Source: Phalacrocorax aristotelis (lineage: Eukaryota > Chordata > Aves > Suliformes > Phalacrocoracidae). From it: a stretch of DNA of 64,000 bases. A program made the translations under genes and the position numbers. The notes beneath the pieces were generated by a model that was not told the origin of the DNA, made no database searches, and was given only the letters and a program-made list of their open reading frames with translations. Below are positions 24,375 to 37,500 of the stretch, piece after piece. The stretch lies in contig NC_134282.1 of the NCBI RefSeq assembly GCF_949628215.1, forward strand, positions 18,022,723-18,086,722, in the 5' to 3' direction. Numbering within the stretch: position 1 is the stretch's first letter; each line of letters opens with the position of its first letter.

Positions 24375-25063
24375 AGTCATAGAATCATTAAGGTTGGAAA
24401 AGACCTTGAGGATCATCAAGGCCAACTGGCAACCCAACACCCCCATGCCTCCTAAACCATGCCCTGAAGTGCCACGTCTACATGTTTTTTGAACACCTCT
24501 AGGGATAGTGACTCCACCACCTCTATGGGCAGCCTGTGCCAGTGCCTGACCACTCTTGCAGTCAAGAAATTTCACCTAACAGCCAATCTAAACCTCCCCT
24601 GGCGCAGCTTGAGGCCATTTCCCCTCATCCTATCGCTTGTTACTTGGGAGAAGAGACCAACACCTTCCTCACTACAACCTCCTTTCAGGTAGTTGCAGAG
24701 AGCGATAAGGTCTCCCCTCAGCCTCCTCTTCTCCAGGCTAAACAACCCCAGTTGCCTCAGCCGCTCCTCGTAAGACCTGCTCTCCAGACTCTTCACCACC
24801 TCCGTTGCCCTTCTCTGGACACGCTCCAGCACCTCAATGTCCTTCTTGTAGTGAGGGGCCCAAAACTGAACACAGTACTCAAGGTGTGGCCTCACCAGTG
24901 CCGAGCACAGGGGCACGATCCCTGCCCTGCTCCTGCTGGCCACACTATTCCTGATACAAGCCAGGATGCTGTTGGCCCTCTTGGCCACCCAGGCACACTG
25001 CTGGTTCATGCTCAGCCAGCTGTCAGCCAGCAACCCCAGGTTCCTCTCCCCCAGGCACTTTCC
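24375..25063 (-). mobile_element. CR1 LINE, 5'-truncated, reverse-transcriptase C-terminal part
   Basis: Minus-strand translation of roughly 25060-24480 gives the C-terminal region of CR1 ORF2: [50 protein letters not shown] and, after an in-frame TGA, ARVVRHWHRLPIEVVES. The left end (CATAGAATCATTAAGGTTGG on the plus strand) is the CR1 3' terminus in reverse. The 5' part, including ORF1 and most of the polymerase, is missing, as is usual. The in-frame stop shows it is dead. The right limit is uncertain by some tens of bases. Confidence 0.92.
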
Positions 25064-25330
25064 AGCCATTTTTCTCCAAGCCTGGTGGAAGCCCCTCCTG
25101 CAAGCGGCCCCCAGACGACCCTGCCATCGCCACCCGCCCTGGGCCCAGGCTCCGAGGGGAGCGGAGGGACAGTGCCGGGGGACAGGGCTGGACCCACTCC
25201 GCCACCCCCGCTGTACCCGATCCTCCCGGCCGGCAGGGGGCGGTACGCCAGGTCCCGAGCGGGAGGGGGCGGAAGAAGGAAAGCAGCTCCTCGGCGCAGG
25301 CGTCCGCTCCCAGGGCTATGGGGAGGTTAC

Positions 25331-25406
25331 TGCGCATGCGCCAATTGCCGGCGGCCGCGGAGGGGAGGGCCGCGGTGCATGCGCGGCCGCTTCCTGCGCA
25401 TGCGCG
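25331..25406. promoter_or_regulatory. NRF1-type sites in FYTTD1 promoter
   Basis: TGCGCATGCGCC at 25331 and TGCGCATGCGCG at 25395 match the NRF1 consensus (T/C)GCGCA(T/C)GCGC; a weaker TGCATGCGCG lies at 25376. The two strong sites are 129 and 65 bases upstream of the FYTTD1 start codon. Confidence 0.7.
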
Positions 25407-25459
25407 CTGACCGTTGGCTGAGGCGGTGAGGGGAGGCGGCGGTGGTCCTGCGGGCAGCC

Positions 25460-25562
25460 ATGAGCGGGTTCGGGGCTGCGGCGCCGCTTTCTGGTTCCTC
25501 GGCTCCGGCGGGGGTCCGGAGCGGCAGCAGTGACAGCCTGGAGAAGATCGACATGTCCCTCG
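25460..25562 (+). CDS. FYTTD1: FYTTD1 coding exon 1
   Basis: Encodes residues 1-34 plus one base. The first 24 are Ala/Gly/Ser-rich and poorly conserved; [10 protein letters not shown] begins the UAP56-binding motif. Donor CTCG/GTGAGG. Confidence 0.93.
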
Positions 25563-28500
25563 GTGAGGAGAGCTCCTGGGGCCCGGCGCCGCGGGGGAGA
25601 GGGCGGAGGGGCGCGGGCCGAACCAAGCGGCGGGGCCGGGTGGGGGGGGAGACGCGGAATGAACCAACGGGCTGTTGCGGGGCGGCCGGACGGAACCAAC
25701 GGGGGGCGTAGGGGGGCGGCCTGCGCCAAGGCGACCCGAGCCGGGGGACAGGACCCTGCACGGCGGGTGGGTCCCCTTTGTTCCATCCGGGTGTCCTGAA
25801 CAGGCCCTGCCTACTTCTGGCACCGGCCGGGCCCGCGGTGCTGCGCCCTGTGCTGGGTGGGCCCTGGGGGAGTGGCCCAGGGCTCCTCATGGCCGGGACG
25901 GGGGCGGTCAGGTTGCTGCTCAGCCGGCCTTGCCTTTTTTTTTTTTTTTCCCCCCGGGTTTGGAAGTTGGTAATGGCAAATCTCCTTTGTAACTCCTCTG
26001 CAGTACTTTACCAGTCAGACTAAGCGTCATGTTGCCTGTATCACGTAGTTTCCTGTGACAGTCTGCCCCTTTCTCCCCCGCCCTACCATTGGTTGTGTGT
26101 TAGGAAGTTGCACAGCCTCACTGCAGATCTGCAGAGCTGCGTCTCTCCAGTGCATTTGAGAATGAGATGTCCACACTATATATATTTCAAAGAGGTGTCT
26201 CAGAGTAGTGCTGTTCTGGTCCTGTGAGCTGAGTCCCCTTAACGGGGGCACATTTGGTGCATTCATGGCGTGCATCTTCTGGCTTAGTTTTATCCAGCAA
26301 AAATGGTTTTGTGTGCTCCAAGACTGCTCCGTGACACTACCAGAGTATGGTAGACGGCTACTCTCATGAGTCTTGCTTCAAAACGTGAATCACGATGCAA
26401 ATTAGATTGTTAATGGTAGACACAGCCTTTGTGGACCACCTTAAAATAAGAGAATTTTACAGTTTTTCCTTCTGTAAATGATCCAGTGGAGTTCTATGTC
26501 TTGCCAATGGAGATAACTTGAGAAATGACATTTAGAGTTTGTCTGAATGTGGAGTAGCATTACAGTGTTCATACAAATCTATAAATCTGTTTTTGCTTAT
26601 AGTATAGCACACTGAAACTTTGTTTCCAAGGTTACCAAGATTAATAGAGTTATTGCTTCTGAGTGGCTAGTTCTATTTTCATATATTCCAGTGTTTCTTC
26701 CTTGACCTAATTAACCTTTCAGTTAGCCACTACTTCATGTCCTGGACATTGACTGATAGCAAGTTGCAAAGGGCTGTCGTGGTGTCATGGTAACGTTTTG
26801 TTTAAGAGGCTGTTGTGAGTGGGTGTGTCCCTTCACTTGTTTGCTTGCTAGGGTAACTTGCATGAGAACAGTGTCATCCATGCCTACTGCCCCCGAGTCA
26901 AAGTTGCGTGTTCTGGTGTAAACAAAGATCAGATGCAATCCCACATTTGTTGTGGTATCCAAAAAATTGACGCAACATTAATCTAGGAAATCTTAAAATC
27001 TAGGTCTTAACACTGAGTATTTTCTCATATAGTAATAAAGATTAAACCTGTTTTTGTTCCCAGTGTGTTACATGCAACTCACCTGAAGCTAAACTTCCAG
27101 TTTGATAATGTTCCCAGATTATTCTGCTGTTCTAGCTATAGGTTTGATCTCTGATCTCAGGTAAGAGAGGAGGGTGCTTCAGTGTGTCTCAGCTAACAAA
27201 TGCGTAAAGTCCCAGGTATCCTTCATTTTTCCCCAAGTAAGATAATAGCTGACACTTAGGATCTTTAGAAACTTGTAACCCTGTGTGCAGCAACAACTTA
27301 ACAGTTTGGGAATCTTTGCTCTAGGGATGATCCCTCTGGTAAAGAAGATGCTATAGAAATCAAACCCTGAGTGACCTGTATCAGTATTCCTTATCCTGAT
27401 AGATCTTTTTTTTTTCCGAATATTCAATCATTTTTGCAGCCAAGTAAGCTGATTTTCTCTTAGCTTTACTTCAGCAGGATACAAAACATCGGATAGTGAT
27501 GTTGTGATTTTTTTTGTTAAATGCAGTTTTCTCTGCTCTACCCCATCCGAGCCCATTTGAACTCTTAAGCACAGTAACCCAGTTCCCGTCTCTCCCCGAC
27601 TCAAAGAAGGATGCCCACGTGTTTGTGGTAGCTCCCTGGTGGATGTTGGAACATAACTTTTTTTATCAGTTGTGGTCTCCTGATCTAGATGCAGTAAACA
27701 TAATTTGACATTTTCCTTTATGGCGTTTTCGTAAACAAGCTAACAGTCAAACAAAAGCACACCACATCTGTTGCTTTACTCTTACCTCCTGAGCCAGCTA
27801 CCAGATCAGCGAAGGCTATCAAAGTAGTGTGGCATGATTTGCACTTGAGAGACCTGCTGTTCACTTTTCATCAGTTTATTGTCTTGGATGTATTCTTGAA
27901 CCGATGAATAATTCAACATTGTTTCCCTGGACAATAGATAAGGTGATTGCTTTGGACTGCAGATGCCTGGGGAGAGAAGCCTTGCTTGCTTGCTCTTTTC
28001 CTATCATCTCAGCCTCAGTGAACACATGAAGATGACCAATAGGCTGAGTTCCTTCTGTGCGATTTTTTTTTTTTAAGTAACTTAAGATGAAAAGGCTTGA
28101 ATTGGCATTTTGTCTAGAATCTGCAAAGTCTTTTGGTGGTGGGATTACCTTCTCTTTAACGGTACACAAAAATGAACATAGTCATTCCATTTAAAATTTC
28201 ATGCAGGGCAGAATGCCACCATCTTTCAAGTCTCTTGGATGTTCTGGATGTATGCAGCTGCTTCTCTTTTGCTAGGGCATTATATTATAAAGGAAGTACT
28301 GTAAGACTAACAGGGACTGGATATTTTATAGAGATTTCTGGAACCTTAGCTTGTGTGTGCTGGCTTTGCAAGATTAACTGGTCTGTTTCCTGTGACTCCA
28401 ACCTGCTAGGGTTTTTTCTTCAGAACTAGAATGTCTGCAGTGTTAAATATATATTTATTTTATTTTATTTTATTTTCTGCTTACAGATGATATAATTAAA

Positions 28501-31500
28501 ATGAATAAGAAAGAAGAGAGAAAACAGTATTCCCCCAAAATGAAAAGAGGGCTTCAGCAGAATCGAACTCGACAGTTCAGAACACCAGGCTCCAAGTGGG
28601 GAATCCAGCAGCAGAAAGGTGTGTATGTCAAGTGTCATGTGGATTGTGCAATTTTTTTTTTTTTTGAGCTGAACTGTAACTTAATGCAAAAGTATGGATT
28701 GACATGGTCAATTCATGTGTCTTTCAAACAGTGTCGTATGTAGTTTCAATTATAATTCAGTTCTTTGTGATCCATTTATGTTTGGTTTTGTTTCTGACTC
28801 AGTGTGAGAAAGTCATTGACATGTTTGGCCAACAGGGAGCTGATGTGCTTGATGGACTGTACTTGACTCAAGGAAGGACTGGCTTTCTTTCCGATTTTTA
28901 AAAATTTATTTTAATATTGGAAATTATGTTGATACTTTGTCCCTCTCAGAGATGGATAGAAAGAGTGCTTATGCCAAAGCCTGTATAGTAGGAAATGAGT
29001 AAGCCTTGCCAGAGCTCAGCTTTGTGCAAAAAAGCCAGCATATTTATATTTTTTAGGTAGAATTCTCCTAGTAGGCCTCACCAAAATAGCCGTTACTGCA
29101 GACTGTAATGCTGCCTCTGGGATATGTAAATGGATAGTGCGGAGAGTCTGAGCTGACTTTTCTTAAGACCTTGGGATGCAAAGGAGGCACCATGTCAGCC
29201 TTGTTAAGCCAATATTTTTATGGTGGGGGAAAAAAACCATATAGGCAGGGAGAGAAGAGGGGAAAAACACACGGTAACAGCTTTACTGTAGATTCCCTGA
29301 GTAACTGTCAGGGTCTTTTTTTTTTTTTTTTTTTTTTTAAATAAATAGGAGTCATATTCTAAAATGATTCCCAGATTTTAGTCCAGTATGTGGCCAGCAC
29401 CTGCTTGAAGTATAGACTGGATTTGCTTATGTTTAATTTTGAAAAGTACCTTTTTAGCAGTGGATTATCGAAATACGGAAAAATACTGTTTAATCAGAAA
29501 GCTTTCCACCTCAATGCAAGCTAATGTTGTGTTTAAGTTAATACATGCAATTTCTTGTTTAATAGCATTCATTTAAAACAAATACACATCTGTCTGGTGT
29601 ATTCACAGTGATCCCCATTTTATCTTTGTCGTTGCGTAGTATTTGTTGCAGCAGCAGCTCTTAGTAAGCGTCTTAGACGCAAAAGTCTTTGGGGATCAGT
29701 GAAATGTCGTGTTGCTCAGGGCTCAGAAGAGTTTTGCTTTTTGTACAGGCCAACATAGTAGTGTTACTTAATTTGTGCATCTTTCGTAAATTGTTGGCAG
29801 TACAGGAAAATATTTTACATCAGTCAGCTCAAGTGTAAGAATATTTATGTAGGTGAAAAAGTGAATTTAAGTTGCAGATTATCAAACACGTAGGCTTCTA
29901 TTTATGAGTGCAGTTGTCAAATGCAATTGTTTGTGATCCAAAGGGCACAGAAAAAGCAAGTATTAGAATTTAGAATTTTAGGAGGAGCTTGAGCTGCAGG
30001 TATAAAACTATAAATACAACTGTCTTGGCAATTACTTTTCTCTCTTGGAACCTTCCCTCCTTGCCTGCCCTTGTTCTAGGAAAAAACAAACATTTTTTTT
30101 TTTTTAGAAAATTGCCAGATTCATGACATGTTGAAATGTTGCGAATAGCTTTAACTGCTCCCTCCTGTACAGCTCTATACGTTTTCTCCCATTGAAAGCC
30201 AACCTCTTTTATATTGTTTTTTGGGCAGAAGGCATCATTAAATAATTATTCTGAGCATTCTAGTTATTAGTAATTTATGACCGATAGATTATTGCTGCTC
30301 TATTGCCGTTGAAGTTACTCTGATAAGTAGCAAATCCTCTGTTGTTTGTGGACAACTATAGAAACCACAAATGATCAACAGCATTCAGTTCCTTGCGGTT
30401 TTAGAAGCAGCTGCCAAACTCTAGGGAAAGAAGCAAGGAACTTGAGCTGAGACTCTTTTCAGCTTTTTGGGGGAGAAACAGAGAGAAGAGCATTGTTCAT
30501 TTAAATAAAAGTTGTCCGTGGTGACACACAGAATGCAACTGCACAAAACCCTGAGCTAATGTTGAGGTTGTCATTTATTTGTGCTGAGGTTGGTCCAGAG
30601 AGCTCATGAGGTCCCTTTCAGCCTAAGTAACCCTGTTTTTCAGCTCTTCTATTTTAAAAGAAGAGCCTTTGCTAACCGTTCACAAAATGTGGGTGCATAG
30701 CAGTTTCTCTGTGGCAAATTTATCGAAGCTGGGTCTTGATCAATGGCTTACCTTGTGTGTTCTGATCGATGGCTTACCTCATGTGATGGCTCCTGTCTCA
30801 TGAAGAAGCACAGGTGTATTATCAATGCTATGAAGTCAGATGTGTCAAAGCTAGATGTGTCTGTTGCTATAGAGCTGACTTTAGTCTTAAATTTATCTTG
30901 CAGTCTGAGGTTCTAAAGAGGATGATGCTTGGGGATAAAACTGAAACATGGTCTGTATTCACAGTGTGAAGAAATGGTTCCAGACAGGGTTAACCAAACC
31001 CTTGTAACTGGAAATTTCAGATGTTTATACCACAGACCTCAGACTTACAAGCCTTTTATATTCAAAGACTGCCTTCAATTCTTAGTTTTGTCCCGACTGC
31101 CATGCAGATTTCTGATTGAAAACACTTCAAATGTGATGTAATTCTTATGGCATTTAATATGGTTTTGTGGGCCAATTGGTATATTCTTGGTTTTTTTTAA
31201 GTCGTGTCTTGGGAACCACTGATCTAAATAAATAAGCTTTGAAGTTGCTTTTTTTTCTTTTCTTTAAATTAAACTGGTAATTTAAAGTTTGCTGAATGGG
31301 TGGGGAGCTGGGTTTTATTGTTTTGGTTTGGTTTGGTTTTGTACTATTTAGGACTTGATGAAGTTCCACTTCAGAGTATTTTGGTAGTTTTTTATGCCAG
31401 AATGACTCTTAAGTTGTCTCTGTAGACATGTCAAATAACAAATTTTCAACAGAAATTAATGCAATGAACTAGAGCAAAACTGTGATCTATATGAGAAGCT

Positions 31501-34500
31501 GATTATTCTTGTGCTAGGACCTGGGCCAGACCTGCCAAAGTAACTGAATGACCAAATTGTCTTCAAGTGTAGTGATAGCTTGTGCTCTAAGGCTTGAAGG
31601 GTGCAGCCAAATGACTTGGGTTGCCTGCGTAGCATCTTAAAGCAATAAGCTTTTTCTTTCAATAGGAATTGTTGAACTCTTCATGCTTGTTGCAGGTTAT
31701 GGTAAAAATCGTTTGGGACGCAGAAAGAAGATAGCAGGGAAGAAGCGTTCTTACGGAGTTATAACTGGCTTGGCAGCCAAGAAGGCAATGGGATCACGCA
31801 AAGGAATTAGTCCTCTGAACAGACAGCCACTTAGTGAGAAGGTAATTAATGCAACTCTAGTGGTTCATGTAAAAACAAATTAAAAAAATGAAACACAGTG
31901 GTTTCAGAATAGTGCTACTCAAATATAAAATGGAGACATCTGGTACAACCTTTCATTAAACTGGGGATGTGTTAGCTGAGTTCTTGTTTGTTTTGAGAGG
32001 GGTGGTTAATGACTATGTTTGAAAGATCTTTTTAATACCTAATTGGGTCGCAAGTCATGCAAATTGAAGTACAGAAGTATATTTTGTGCAAGAATGGAGG
32101 TAGTTACTGTATTTTTACAAGAAAAGCTCAGTTATTAGGATTTCTTGTCTTTGTTACAAACCAGTGATTCAGCCGACATGAAGGTCTTAAGCATACACCT
32201 GTTACAAAAATGGAAGTTTTTGCAAAGTACTTAACTCCATCAGTAGGCTCCCTCTTCTGTGCTCCAGTGCATTGTTGCCTGCTCCATCTCATTCAATATT
32301 GCAGAATGGGGGTTGCTTTTGGATTTTTGAAGAAGAGTAATTTTAAAGTCGTGTGGAGCATGTGTTTTGTTGGTTTAGGGAATTGCAGTAATCAAAAAGT
32401 AACTGGTAAGCTCTGCTTTTTTTTTTTTTTGCCTGGTAATGAGGGGAAAGTAGAATTCATGGAAGTGTAGAAGGTATTTTCAAATTATGCTAGACTGTGA
32501 AAGGCAGGCAAAGCAAAATGTATTCTATATGCAGTTTGTAAATGGAAATTGAAGAAAAAGTGTTAGTGTGTATATAGTATACATATATGCTATACATATA
32601 TTTATTGTTTTCTGAGAATGCACAGCGGAATTACCCAGTTTTGAAAAAGAAAACAAACCTGCAGAGACAATCTGAAATGCAGAGAAAACAAGCTCCAGCC
32701 CTCAGGAGGCCTGCCCCGCTAAACAGAAGGTAAAATACCAGGTCTGCTTTCTGACTCTTCTTGACAGCTTTCCATAGTGAGCCTTGTTTGACAGGCCTGA
32801 GTCCAAGAGAAGGTGGTAGGTACAGGCAGTAGTAATACAGTCAAGACTATCACGTATGAAGTTCTACAAATGTAGAAGCAGCTGAGCATGGGGCAAATGT
32901 GGTCTCCAAACAAAGCCAGATATTTATTACCATGTAGAGCACTCAGGAAGTACCTCTATTCATTTAAATTTCAGGCAGCCTATATGGAAATGACCAACAT
33001 ATGGATTTCTGGAAGTCACAGCCATGGTTTAGTGAACTGTCTAAAACAAATGCCTTTGTGGAAGCTGGTGCCATCTTCAGTTTCCTGGCAGCTAGTGCAT
33101 GTTTTATTTGTGCTGGAATTAACATGTCTGTCATGAGCGGCATCTTAACTGGTCTCCATGATGAAAATTTTCACTGCGTGACTCTATTGTGGAAACTGTA
33201 AACAAACTTTCTTTATATATATCAAAACTGCTTGTTTTTCTCATCTAATCAGCAATGCTTGAAGTGCTGGAGGATACTGAGGGAAGGAAAAGCCAGAATT
33301 AATAACCGTACCATCCTGTGATGTAGGAGTTCTAGGCTTCCATGTAACAGAAGTGATTTCTCCATTTATGAGTAATGTGGTTTGTTCCACACATGTAGAT
33401 GAGAAGCTTGTTGCAACTGAAATGTTCAGCCTCAAAGAGGCAGCATTGCAGATGTCCTTTGGGACGTATTGGCCGTTTCCTGACTTTCATAGTGGTCTTT
33501 CTAAGACGTTATCTGTGGAGCCTTTGATGACTATATTTTAATAAATATTACAGGAATAACATGCCATCCACTTTTGCCAGAATTGGAAACAAACTAAATC
33601 AGCAGAAAGACACTCGTCAAGCAACTTTCCTGTTTAGAAGGGGCCTGAAGGTAATCAAAATTACTGGAAACAACAACAGAATTGTGCCACAGGTTCTAAC
33701 CTAACCTGTAACACTGATATTAATGAATTGACTTTGAATATCAGATCTGAGTAGAAACTTGAGGTGGACTGGGAAATAGGCACGGGTTCTTCTAGGGAAA
33801 TGTACTTGTCCTCTTCAGTTACTGCACCCCATTGAGTCGTCCTTCCTGTTCTAGTGCAGCTGGACTGTTCAGAGGGGCATGGAACTTGTCAGAGTGCTTG
33901 AGGGTAGTTGCAAGGTATTAATTTCTCCTTTTAAAAGTAAATGTTAGAAAGCACTGTGCAGCTTTCCAGAGTTGCCTTTGGGTGAAGGATATTCCAGAAA
34001 CATGTTTTAGAATCTGATTATGGTTTTTGGTTTGGGTTTGGTGGTTTGTTTTGGGGGTTTGGGGTTGGTTGTTTTTTTTTTATTTATTTTGGGGTTATTT
34101 ATTTTAGTTATCCAACTTATTAATTAAGGCTTTTTTTAGTTATTTTGAGTAAGATCAAGAGAATAGAGAGTGTGCAGTGAATGATAGTGGTGTTCTCAGT
34201 TTTCTTATGTGCCCTCATTCTACATCTGCCATCGCTGTGACTGTAGGTGGCTGCTGTCTTCCATCCACATGGATTGCAGAATTACAGGCAGGATCAGGAG
34301 GAAGAAAAGCAAGCTTTGTGGCATATTGGATATTATGTATGTTAACATTGATCAGATTAGGGATAGCCAGGTTTTCTTTCTGGCCTGGTAACATCTTGGT
34401 GTATCTTGGTAAAGTGTATGTTTGCTAACATAGTCCTCAAAAATATTTCTATCTCTTTATTCCTTAAATTACCATCATTAACAATTCTATTTAAATCATT

Positions 34501-37500
34501 TTTGTATTCTTAAAGTAATTTCTTTCCAGTGTCTTACAATGGTAATAGGGTAGTTATCTTTGAAGTCCCTCTGAAAGTACAACCCCATTTGTGCAGAGTG
34601 TACAAACAGCTTTCAACTTCTGTTCTAGAAGTGCTGTATTTCCAGCTGCTACAATGGGAATTGAAACAGTATTCAAATCCAGTGTCTATATTGATGTGTT
34701 TTCAGGTGCAGGCCCAAGTGCAGTCAACAGATGATCTTGATAATCAGACAGTAAAGAGAACTCGTCAGTAAGTATTTAATTTGGAAAACTTCAGTTTGGT
34801 TACTTGTATAATTCTCATTTTAGTTCTGGCTTCTTGGCTATGATAATTGAATGGGTTGGGTTTTTTTTCCCTCCCTGTAGGCTTATCAGCTGAGTGACAG
34901 TGATCCTCCCCCTATTCTCAGTTATTTCCTAAATCATCTTCTAATTTAACCAGGAGGAGTTTGTTTGCATAAGACACTTGCAGGAATGAGGGGGAAGGTG
35001 TTAGCTTCAGAGGATTAGACTAATCTCTCCCACTCATGAATACTGCATAGACTGGAAGAAAAATTCAAATGTCGATGTTCTCCTGAGCTCTTGATGTAAC
35101 TTCCATTTTTATTTAATATACATATAAGCCTATGAAGCAGTTTGGAGATAAACGAGGCAGGTCACAAGGTGGATGCTCAGCTCTTCCCATGTCATTCTGT
35201 GCCTGCTAGGCACTGTGCAACTTGTTTGTTGGTAACACAACAGGCTGAGTAAGTGGCGTATGCCACAGACCTGCAGTCTGGCACCGCTTTGATGTGCTGT
35301 GAGGACCATTGTGGCCCCCCCTGTGGCGAGGAAACTGAATGTTTTAAAGAAGTGAACATCTCAGTCTGTGCTGTAGTTCTGATACACTTTGCCAGCATGT
35401 GATCTAGCACTCACCTGAGTAGGTTTCAGTAATGTAAAAGATATAAGAATCAATGGCCAAGCTTCTTGTAGATAGTTTGACTGCATGCAGTCTTCTTACT
35501 GACCTGTATTCTGAAAGCTTGTACATTCTTTACTAGGCAGTGTTTTGGACACAGATTTAAAGATACTGTGACTGAAATTTCTGCAATGATTTTGTAAGCA
35601 ATTTCTGTGTTTTCAAACTAGATGGCGAACTTCTACCACAAGTGGAGGGATTCTGACTGTATCCATTGACAACCCAGGAGCAATCATATCCCCAATGTGA
35701 GTTTTCAAAAAAGTTCTGAAATTCTTAACATAGCTGAAACCGCTGTTCTAAGCTATTTCACAAGTTCTTTGCAGATAGTATTTCAGATGACCCCAAGCTT
35801 CTCGTGAAGACTTAAATCTGGTCCTTTTCTGAGTGTTTCTGAGCAGTGTTTGAATACTGTCACAGCTGGATTTCTCAAGATATCTCCCATTTAGGAGCTT
35901 GATGTGGTGTACGGAGTTGAAGAGTTGTAGGCTGGTAGATTTTCACCTTGCCTGCCTCTTCCAAATCAGACCGTATTACAGCTGTTTTCCTCCCCTATCT
36001 GAATGAAAACGAATAAGCATCTAGTTGATGCGTGATGGTAATAGCTCCCTGATTCATAAAGATATTGCTAGAGTTGTGCTTAAAGAAAGTACTTCTGTAT
36101 TTGTCTTTGGGAAGTTTATGGTACAGTTGTTTCATGAGGTGTTCTACTTTAAAAGTCTCTTGAATAGTTTGTTTCATTAGTATCACTTTACCTGTAAGGA
36201 AGACTGTACCAATTTTTTTTTTTGCATTTATGGGAATAACTAACTGCAAATTATGCATTTGTCAGTAGGACTGAGAGATAAAAGATAAGGTTGCTTCCTA
36301 TTGGGACACTTGCTGCCTGACTTCTACCTTCTTGAATTTGTGCCCTCCAGCTATTCAGCCAGCCTGATCAAATGGCTTGATGAAAAATTTATACCTCTAT
36401 CAGCATTAAGGCTTTACTGCATAAAACACGTATTCAGTGCATCCTTTGTAACATTCTTCTTTCACAGTTCCCAGAAATTACGATTAACTTGTACTCCTGT
36501 GCCACCATTTCTGATGAAGAGGGACCAATCTGAAGAGAAGAAGATTCCCAAAGGGGTTCCATTGCAGTTTGATATTAACAGTGTTGGAAAACAGGTAAAT
36601 GCAGTTTCTTTCTTTAACTGTAGAAGTAGTTTCAAGACAGATAAAAACCAGTGATCCAGGCACTTTGTTCCTAGACTCACTAGTGAAGGAAGGAGGGAAC
36701 TAGTGACTGCTAGTTGTTTCCACTTCAGTTCTTCATCTAAATTGCTACATAACTTCAAGCAAGTAACTAAACTGACTGTTCCTGTTCCTCTAGTTCATGT
36801 CTTGTATGCCCACATGCTTTAAATGGGATTTAAATTGTTTAGTATTTGTGAAAGCCGTCTGGTGTTCCTGCTGTGCTTGAATCAGCAAGTGTGCTTAATT
36901 CAGGGATGAGCTTCTTTCAGTTGAGTAACTTGCATGGAACCCTGACAGCTGAATTTATAAGACAGCTTTTGCTATGCATCTAGGAAAAAAAAAACCAAAA
37001 CCCAAAAGTTGTGAAAAATTGCTCATCTTTCAAGGCTTTACCTCATAAGTTTCATGAAGATGGACGACATGGTGCAGGAATCTTAGTGCTGTCATTGGAG
37101 GAATTCTTACAGGGTGGCGGAGTTGGATGTTGTTCTTGTAATCAGCTTCTTACTACCAGCTGTAGAAAACTACCTGGAAACAGTGTGTCAGTCTGGATTT
37201 GTTCCTTCCATGAATAAGCAGTATGTCAAAGACAGTGTACTGCTATATTGTAAAATTAATTGAACTTTTGGACTCCAGTCTACTGCCTCAAATGGATGGA
37301 CTGGAAAGCAACCTGCATTAACACAGTTAAAATGCTGCAGTTGTTGAAGTTGCATAGAATCTGTGTGGGGAAATGAGTGTAGTGAAAGTTCCCATTTTCA
37401 GTCTGTCTGTCCTTGGTTTAACTTGGGGTATTTTGAGTAGACTTTGTCTTGTCATTGTGTACCATGTGTTCTTAATGAATTCGAAGAAATGCTAGCTCTT

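Larger units (their letters stand above)
25130..25930. promoter_or_regulatory. CpG-island promoter of FYTTD1
   Basis: Very GC- and CpG-rich from just right of the CR1 element through FYTTD1 exon 1 and into intron 1. It contains NRF1-type palindromes and no clear TATA box. It ends at a poly-T run near 25927. Confidence 0.85.
28619..31695 (+). other. FYTTD1 intron 2 (3.1 kb)
   Basis: AT-rich. Contains a 23-base poly-T at 29316-29338, a twofold 25-base imperfect repeat at 30738-30787, a possible old CR1 tail near 30601, and a possible hAT-type DNA transposon end at 31205-31221. No exon or RNA gene seen. Confidence 0.8.
31842..34705 (+). other. FYTTD1 introns 3, 4 and 5 (with exons 4 and 5 between)
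   Basis: Intron 3 is 31842-32616, intron 4 is 32730-33553, intron 5 is 33651-34705. Open frames such as 33001-33201 have no recognisable product. Intron 5 has a striking G/T-rich tract at 34022-34080. Confidence 0.8.

Noticed and set aside
29608-29702. Inverted repeat TGATCCCCA ... TGGGGATCA around an 80-base loop, as a possible small DNA transposon
   Set aside because: The stem is only 9 bases and the 8-base flanks do not form a target duplication.
33001-33201. 66-codon hydrophobic frame in FYTTD1 intron 4
   Set aside because: Looks protein-like but has no recognisable family, no promoter and no in-phase splice use with FYTTD1.
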